From Acidobacteriota bacterium (GTDB lineage: Bacteria > Acidobacteriota > Polarisedimenticolia > J045), in NCBI GenBank assembly GCA_027001345.1, contig JALTMS010000284.1:1-5333 (forward strand): DNA of 5,333 bases, in the 5' to 3' direction. Made by a program: the position numbers and the translations under genes. The notes under the pieces were generated by a model. The model was not told the DNA's origin and did not search any database. It was given only the letters and a program-made list of their open reading frames with translations. Position 1 is the first letter of the stretch, and every line of letters begins with the position of its first letter. Shown in pieces: positions 1 through 5,333 of the stretch.

Positions 1-2019
<2,019 letters not shown>

Positions 2020-2028
2020 TCTCGTCAA

Positions 2029-2036
2029 ACCTCCCT
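2029..2036 (-). promoter_or_regulatory. Ribosome binding site of hppA
   Basis: On the minus strand AGGGAGGT lies 9 nt before the ATG at 2019. It supports this start, which gives the usual M-PPase N-terminus: the first helix begins at residue 2. I see no promoter-like -35/-10 pair in the short GC-rich spacer, so hppA is probably read from the upstream operon. Confidence 0.8.
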
Positions 2037-2047
2037 CATCGAGCCGC

Positions 2048-2066
2048 CGCGGGCCTTCCGGCCGCG
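2048..2066. other. Small GC hairpin in the pth-hppA spacer
   Basis: An inverted repeat of about seven G/C pairs with one bulged base encloses a four-base loop (TTCC on the plus strand, GGAA on the minus strand). In the minus-strand transcript it lies 13 nt after the pth stop codon. No U-run follows it, so it is not a standard intrinsic terminator. It might act as a processing or mRNA-stability element between pth and hppA, or be chance in GC-rich DNA. Confidence 0.35.
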
Positions 2067-2078
2067 ACCTGCCGAGGC

Positions 2079-2663
2079 CTAATCCCCGGTCGGCTCGCTG
2101 GTCTTCCTGTTGAACCGGCCCATCGCCGCCTCCACACCTTCGGCGACGATCGCCTCGACGGCCACAGCCCCGATCTCCACTGCCTCAGCCAGCGCCGCAG
2201 CCTCCTCGGCGGAAGGCCGGCTGAGTACATGGTGGGCCATCTTCGCACCACCACCCGGCGGCCGTCCGATTCCCAGGCGCACCCGCACGAAGTCCCGGGT
2301 ACCCAGGTGAGCCGCAATGGAGGTCAGGCCATTGTGACCGGCGAGCCCTCCACCCGCCTTGATGCGCACCACGCCGGGCGCCAGGTCGGCCTCGTCGTGG
2401 ACCACCACCAGGTCGGCGGGCTCCAACCCGTGGTAGGCGAGCAGCGGCCGCGCCGCCTCGCCGGAAAGATTCATGAAGGTCAGGGGTTCGGCCAGGATCA
2501 CCGGAGTGCTCCCGATCCGCCCCTTGCCGTAGCGCGCTCGGTGACGCTGCCGGTCAAGATCCACTCCGTGGCGGCGAGCCACTTCCTCGACTACCGCGAA
2601 ACCCACGTTGTGACGGGTCCCGGCATACTCCGGTCCGGGGTTGCCCAGCCCGAGAATCAACAT
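2079..2663 (-). CDS. pth: Peptidyl-tRNA hydrolase
   Basis: Cytoplasmic esterase that cleaves peptidyl-tRNAs dropped from stalled or aborted ribosomes, recycling tRNA; essential in most bacteria. The 194-residue length is normal for the bacterial Pth family. The N-terminus MLILGLGNPGPEYAGTRHNV is the family signature, carrying N8 and the catalytic H18. Further active-site residues are M64 and N65 (LTFMNLSGEA), D90 (VVVHDEADL) and N111 (GHNGL), matching N10, H20, M67, N68, D93 and N114 of the E. coli enzyme. The glycine-rich stretch before GHNGL reads AGGGLAGHNG, a mild variant. The C-terminus ends with the usual FN element (MGRFNRK) and a few extra residues. It starts 21 nt after rplY behind a strong Shine-Dalgarno and ends in TAG. 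The rplY-pth pairing is conserved in many bacteria, consistent with a joint translation-related unit. Confidence 0.98.
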   Translation of the reverse strand: MLILGLGNPGPEYAGTRHNVGFAVVEEVARRHGVDLDRQRHRARYGKGRIGSTPVILAEPLTFMNLSGEAARPLLAYHGLEPADLVVVHDEADLAPGVVRIKAGGGLAGHNGLTSIAAHLGTRDFVRVRLGIGRPPGGGAKMAHHVLSRPSAEEAAALAEAVEIGAVAVEAIVAEGVEAAMGRFNRKTSEPTGD

Positions 2664-2672
2664 GCCGGCCGC

Positions 2673-2680
2673 ATCACCTC
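2673..2680 (-). promoter_or_regulatory. Ribosome binding site of pth
   Basis: GAGGTGAT on the minus strand is fully complementary to the 16S rRNA 3' end (AUCACCUC). It is the best Shine-Dalgarno in the window and lies 9 nt before the pth ATG, just after the rplY stop codon. It implies efficient independent initiation of pth on the shared mRNA. Confidence 0.85.
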
Positions 2681-2684
2681 GCTG

Positions 2685-3344
2685 CTATTCTTCTTCCGTC
2701 TCGGCCTCGGCGGCAGCAGCAGCCTCGGCTTCGGCCTCGGCGGCGGCGGCCTCAGCCTCGGCCTCCTCCTCCTCGGAAGCCGACTTGCCGGCGCACACGC
2801 AGATCGTCTCGGTCGGAGGGCTGACCAGCTCCACCTTTTCCGGCAGCGGCAGGTCCTTGGCCTCGAGGTGCTGGCCGACGTGCAGCTCGCTGATATCCAC
2901 CGGCAAGGTGTCGGGAATCAGGCCCGGCAGGGTCTTGACCTGCACCTGACGGTTGACGAAGTCGATCAGACCACCCTCGGTCTTGACCCCCACCGGAGTC
3001 CCCGTCAGTTCCACCGGCACGTTGACCACGATCAGCTCGTCGAGTTCGACCCGGACGAAATCCGCATGCAGCAGGGCTTCGGTGGCAGGGTGCCGCTGCA
3101 CATCGCGCAACATCACCATCCGCTTGAGTTCCCGGTCACCGACCTTGAGCTGAATCAGGGTGTTCCAGCCCCTGGGCGAGTCCAGCACGGCCTCCACCGG
3201 GCGGGGATCCACCTGAACGCTGACCGGGTCCCGACCACCGCCGTAGACCACCGCGGGAATCTTCCCCGCCTTCCTCAGCCGACGGGAGGCGTTTTTGCCC
3301 TCGGCGTCTCTCTCGATGACTTCGATGTGGAATTCCTGGCTCAT
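2685..3344 (-). CDS. rplY: 50S ribosomal protein L25, long CTC/TL5 form
   Basis: Binds 5S rRNA in the large ribosomal subunit. In Bacillus the long form (Ctc) is a general-stress protein. The 219 residues fall into three parts. The L25 domain (about 1-95) has the signature RRLRKAGKIPAVVYG at 21-35 and HADFVRV at 93-99. The second beta-rich TL5/CTC domain (about 100-185) includes LPVDISELHVGQHLEAKDLPLP. An acidic tail from 191 to 219 is made only of Glu and Ala apart from one Thr. The ATG at 3344 is preferred over an in-frame TTG two codons upstream, because the AAGGG Shine-Dalgarno is 8 nt from the ATG but only about 2 nt from the TTG. A Cys-X-Cys pair (C182, C184) just before the tail is unusual for this family as I know it. 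It lies 57 nt after prs and 21 nt before pth, the classical order. Confidence 0.96.
   Translation of the reverse strand: MSQEFHIEVIERDAEGKNASRRLRKAGKIPAVVYGGGRDPVSVQVDPRPVEAVLDSPRGWNTLIQLKVGDRELKRMVMLRDVQRHPATEALLHADFVRVELDELIVVNVPVELTGTPVGVKTEGGLIDFVNRQVQVKTLPGLIPDTLPVDISELHVGQHLEAKDLPLPEKVELVSPPTETICVCAGKSASEEEEAEAEAAAAEAEAEAAAAAEAETEEE
2688..2774 (-). repeat. Low-complexity GCC/GAG codon tract encoding the L25 acidic tail
   Basis: The last 29 codons of rplY are almost entirely Ala and Glu codons (GCC, GCT, GCA, GAG, GAA) in irregular alternation. On the plus strand this reads as an imperfect CTCGGC/GGC repeat with CTC and GGC runs. It arises from codon composition rather than a mobile repeat. 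Such tracts can change length by slippage, so tail length may vary between strains. Its mirror image on the plus strand creates spurious Ala/Ser-rich open frames. Confidence 0.75.
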
Positions 3345-3352
3345 GGTCAAAG

Positions 3353-3360
3353 CCCTTCCT
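3353..3360 (-). promoter_or_regulatory. Ribosome binding site of rplY
   Basis: AGGAAGGG on the minus strand ends 8 nt before the ATG at 3344. This decides that start over the TTG at 3350, which would sit almost on top of the Shine-Dalgarno. Confidence 0.75.
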
Positions 3361-3401
3361 CGAACCGTGGTCGTCCCGCTGTTCGTCCACCGCCCCGGGG
3401 C

Positions 3402-4364
3402 TCAGACGAACAGGGAACTGATCGATGAGTGCGTGTGCGTCCTCTTGATCGCCTCGGCCAACAGCCAGGCCACCGAAAGGACCTTGATCTTGCCACCCTC
3501 GCGCCGCCCCTCCCCGGGTGGGTAGGTATTGGTCACGGCGATCTCGGCGACGGGGCATTCTGCCAGCCGCTCCATGGCTTTGCCAGAAAGAACCGCATGG
3601 GTGAAACAGCCGCGCACCGAGCGGGCCCCGTTGTCCAGCAGGGAGCGGGCGGCTCCCACCATGGTGCCCGCAGTATCGATGATGTCATCGACGATGATGC
3701 AATCCCGTCCGGCGACTTCTCCGATCAGGTGAATCGACTCGGCCACGTTCGGTCCTGTTCGCCGCTTGTCGACGATCGCCAGATCGGCCCCCAGGCGTTT
3801 GGCGTAGAACCGAGCCCGCTCGACCCCCCCCGCGTCCGGCGAGACGATCGTCGGTTTTTCCAGCGGCAGCTCCGACAGGTAGTCCACGAACACGGGAGCA
3901 GCGTAGAGGTGATCGACGGGAATGCTGAAAAAACCCTGGATCGCCGGGGCATGGAGATCCATCGCCAGCACCCGATCGGCCCCGGCGGACTGAATCAGAT
4001 CGGCCACCAGTTTGGCGCTGATCGGCACCCGGGGCTTGTCCTTGCGCTCCTGCCGGGCATAGCCGTAGTAGGGAACCACGGCGGTGACCCGCGCCGCCGA
4101 CGAGCGCTTGAAAGCGTCGAGCATCAGCAGCAACTCGAGCAGATTGTCGGCTGGCGGCGAGATCGGCTGGATCAAGAAGACATCGGCGCCACGCACGTTC
4201 TCCATCACCTGGCAATGGATCTCGCCGTCGCTGAAACGTCCGAGTTCGATCCGACCTTCGGGCAGACCCAACACCTGGCAGATGTCCTGCGTCAGAGCTG
4301 GATGCGCCGTTCCCCCGAAGACCTTCATGGCACCGAAGGCCGCGCTGTTGACCGTTTCTACCAC
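3402..4364 (-). CDS. prs: Ribose-phosphate pyrophosphokinase (PRPP synthetase)
   Basis: Cytoplasmic enzyme that transfers pyrophosphate from ATP to ribose 5-phosphate, giving PRPP for purine, pyrimidine, histidine, tryptophan and NAD synthesis. The 320 residues match a class I enzyme. In order: phosphoribosyl N-domain start KVFGGTAHPAL (14-24); FSDGE (44-48); ENVRGADVFLIQ (55-66); ATP-binding VVPYYGYARQERK (96-108); Mg-binding DLHAPAIQGFFSIPVDHL (136-153); SPDAGGVERAR (175-185); flexible-loop DKRRTGPN (199-206); and the ribose-phosphate loop VDDIIDTAGTM (225-235). The C-terminal SSISSLF resembles the usual end. The start is a GTG behind AAGGA. An ATG at codon 13 would give a shorter protein but has no Shine-Dalgarno, so the 12 extra N-terminal residues are probably real. 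A small insertion (PPGEGRREGG, 282-291) lies between TNT and KIKVLSVA. It sits 45 nt after spoVG. Bacillus places glmU between these two genes; here it is absent. Confidence 0.98.
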   Translation of the reverse strand: MVETVNSAAFGAMKVFGGTAHPALTQDICQVLGLPEGRIELGRFSDGEIHCQVMENVRGADVFLIQPISPPADNLLELLLMLDAFKRSSAARVTAVVPYYGYARQERKDKPRVPISAKLVADLIQSAGADRVLAMDLHAPAIQGFFSIPVDHLYAAPVFVDYLSELPLEKPTIVSPDAGGVERARFYAKRLGADLAIVDKRRTGPNVAESIHLIGEVAGRDCIIVDDIIDTAGTMVGAARSLLDNGARSVRGCFTHAVLSGKAMERLAECPVAEIAVTNTYPPGEGRREGGKIKVLSVAWLLAEAIKRTHTHSSISSLFV

Positions 4365-4372
4365 TGCGTCTG

Positions 4373-4377
4373 TCCTT
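4373..4377 (-). promoter_or_regulatory. Ribosome binding site deciding the GTG start of prs
   Basis: AAGGA on the minus strand is 8 nt before the GTG at 4364. No comparable purine-rich site precedes the ATG twelve codons inside, so the GTG is favoured as the start. Confidence 0.65.
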
Positions 4378-4409
4378 GGCGTCCCCGCGACCGGCGGGAG
4401 CGCACTGAG

Positions 4410-4799
4410 CTAGATCCCTGGGTGACCGGGCCTTCCACCACTGCCGGCCGGCGTCTCAGGCAACGGCTGCGCGGCGCCCGATGGCGGACCGTCCAGCTCT
4501 GCGCCCGCCTCTCTCGGACGGCGAATCCTCCGTGCCACACTGCCCGCCGCCAGCACTTCCTCGTACTTCGCCAGCACCTTCTCCTCGATCATCCGCCGGG
4601 TGTCGCTGTTGAGCGGATGGGCCACGTCCCGGAATGCGCCGTTCTTTCTCCTCTTCGAGGGCATGGAGATGAACAAGCCGCTCTGCCCGGCGATCACCTT
4701 GATGTCCGACACCATGAAGCACCTGTCGAAGACGATCGTCACGTAGGCCTTGAGCTTCTCTTCGTCGACCGGGAAGACGCGTACGTCGGTAATCTCCAT
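4410..4799 (-). CDS. spoVG: SpoVG family nucleic-acid-binding regulator with extended C-terminal tail
   Basis: SpoVG proteins are small site-specific DNA- and RNA-binding regulators. They affect septation and sporulation in Bacillus, and virulence or gene expression in Staphylococcus, Listeria and Borrelia. The conserved core covers residues 1-85: MEITDVRVFPV at the start, the strand DRCFMVSDIKVI (25-36), GLFISMPSKR (41-50), and FRDVAHPLNSDTR (56-68) followed by a helix to about 84. The family is usually 85-100 residues, but this protein has 129. Residues 86-129 form a tail that is first basic (RRIRRPRE, 90-97) and then rich in Pro, Gly and Ala without predicted structure. The ATG is 6 nt after the ispE stop and its ribosome binding site lies inside ispE, so the two are likely translationally coupled. 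No sporulation gene is visible, and the GC-rich context makes a general regulatory role more likely than sporulation. The target is unknown. Confidence 0.96.
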   Translation of the reverse strand: MEITDVRVFPVDEEKLKAYVTIVFDRCFMVSDIKVIAGQSGLFISMPSKRRKNGAFRDVAHPLNSDTRRMIEEKVLAKYEEVLAAGSVARRIRRPREAGAELDGPPSGAAQPLPETPAGSGGRPGHPGI

Positions 4800-4805
4800 T
4801 CGAGC

Positions 4806-5333
4806 CTACTCCTCCCCCACCGGACTGCTAGCCACCCGCAAACGCTCCACCTCGGCCCGCCGGAGCGTGCGGGAAATCTGGATCCAGGTTCTACTACCAC
4901 CCTCCTCACCGAGACGCCCCGCGGCTGCCCGAGCGGAAGCCTCTGCAGCAAAGACGCCGTAGACCACCGAACCGCTGCCGGTCATGGTGGCCGCTGCCCC
5001 TTCTTCCTCCAGCCGGCGCAGCAACCCCGCGATTTCGGGCTGCAGCGCCCTTGCCGCCGGCAGCAGTTGATTGTCGATCGGCGGCAAGCCCTTGGCTCCA
5101 TCCTGCAAGTAATGCAGGAACCGCTGGATATTAGGAGCTTTGCCTCCGGCCGTCAATCCCCTCCGCGCGCGCTCGAAAACCGCCGCCGTCGACAGCCCGC
5201 CCCCCCTGGCGACGAGCAGCGCCGGCGCGCCGGAACCGCGGGTGCGGGAGGGGATGGAAGCGATGACCACGGCGCCGTCGGTCAGGGTGACTTCCTGGCC
5301 GTCGATGGTGGTGCCGGCGGGTCGGCTGTCGAT
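4806..5333 (-). CDS. ispE: 4-diphosphocytidyl-2-C-methyl-D-erythritol kinase, C-terminal part
   Basis: GHMP-family kinase that phosphorylates CDP-methylerythritol with ATP in the non-mevalonate (MEP) isoprenoid pathway; cytoplasmic. The frame is open to the window edge, so only the last 175 residues are seen. IspE is usually 280-300 residues, so the ATP-binding loop lies outside. Visible support: the substrate-side LSTAAVFERA element (residues 47-56 of the fragment; IspE commonly has STAEVY), then DNQLLPAARALQPEI (87-101, corresponding to NDLE..A....PEI), then the GHMP C-terminal motif MTGSGSVVYGVF (117-128). The NQ in place of the usual ND, and the long stretch between GTT (7-9) and the LST element, are divergent, so sequence alone allows another GHMP kinase. 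Its position directly before spoVG and prs is the conserved ispE location and settles the call. A GTG at 5270 is internal and not the start. Confidence 0.88.
   Translation of the reverse strand: MDSRPAGTTIDGQEVTLTDGAVVIASIPSRTRGSGAPALLVARGGGLSTAAVFERARRGLTAGGKAPNIQRFLHYLQDGAKGLPPIDNQLLPAARALQPEIAGLLRRLEEEGAAATMTGSGSVVYGVFAAEASARAAAGRLGEEGGSRTWIQISRTLRRAEVERLRVASSPVGEE
4809..4818 (-). promoter_or_regulatory. Ribosome binding site of spoVG, within the end of ispE
   Basis: GGGGGAGGAG on the minus strand forms the last codons of ispE (GGG GAG GAG, then TAG) and ends 9 nt before the spoVG ATG. Ribosomes finishing ispE would cover this site, which suggests coupled translation. Confidence 0.8.

Noticed and set aside
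2020..2078. Promoter for hppA in the spacer after pth
   Set aside because: The only -35-like hexamer, TTGACG at 2022-2027 on the minus strand, overlaps the spacer just before the start codon, so it would drive transcription from inside hppA. No matching -10 is seen.
2036..2317. Minus-strand frame bridging pth and the start of hppA, possible small gene
   Set aside because: It overlaps the conserved C-terminal half of pth out of frame, and its Arg/Trp-rich product resembles nothing.
3392..3401. Perfect 10-base palindrome GCCCCGGGGC just after the prs stop codon
   Set aside because: It has no loop and no U-run, so it is not a terminator. A single short GC palindrome is expected by chance in such DNA.
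2229..3428. A 399-codon plus-strand open frame across pth, rplY and the end of prs
   Set aside because: It lies antisense to three clearly identified genes and crosses their boundaries. It has a low-complexity Gly/Leu/His/Arg composition, shows no recognisable domain, and is explained by GC-rich codon bias in the true genes.
4365..4409. Attenuator or purine-responsive element in front of prs
   Set aside because: Only 45 nt are available. There is no recognisable riboswitch core and no strong hairpin followed by U residues.

Overview
The window is one compact, GC-rich block of six genes, all on the minus strand and read from high to low coordinates: ispE (3' part), spoVG, prs, rplY/ctc, pth and hppA (lacking only its last codons). 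Spacers are 6, 45, 57, 21 and 59 nt. Each internal gene has a recognisable Shine-Dalgarno sequence, and I see no intrinsic terminator or convincing promoter between them. The simplest reading is a single operon whose promoter lies beyond base 5333.

The order ispE-spoVG-prs-ctc-pth is an old, conserved bacterial housekeeping cluster. It is known from Bacillus, where purR, yabJ and glmU are interspersed, and reduced versions occur in several diderm phyla. High GC, heavy use of GCC/GGC/CTG codons, an L25 of the long two-domain CTC/TL5 type and a SpoVG homologue outside an evident Firmicutes background suggest a high-GC diderm such as Acidobacteriota, Myxococcota or Desulfobacterota. No gene fixes the phylum, so this is an inference with low confidence.

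Region by region: 4806-5333 is the C-terminal 175 residues of the isoprenoid (MEP pathway) kinase IspE. 4410-4799 is SpoVG, a small nucleic-acid-binding regulator with a Pro/Gly-rich tail. 3402-4364 is PRPP synthetase with a GTG start. 2685-3344 is ribosomal protein L25/CTC with an Ala/Glu-rich acidic tail. 2079-2663 is peptidyl-tRNA hydrolase. 1-2019 is a membrane pyrophosphatase whose signature residues predict a K+-dependent and probably Na+-pumping enzyme.

Together the genes serve basic growth functions: nucleotide and isoprenoid precursor supply, ribosome assembly or stress tolerance, and rescue of peptidyl-tRNA. A PPi-driven ion pump at the operon's end could use the PPi released by biosynthesis and PRPP-consuming reactions. 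I see no mobile element, CRISPR array, RNA gene or obviously novel system. The points worth a second look are the ion specificity of the pyrophosphatase, the tails on SpoVG and L25, and the divergent IspE C-terminus.
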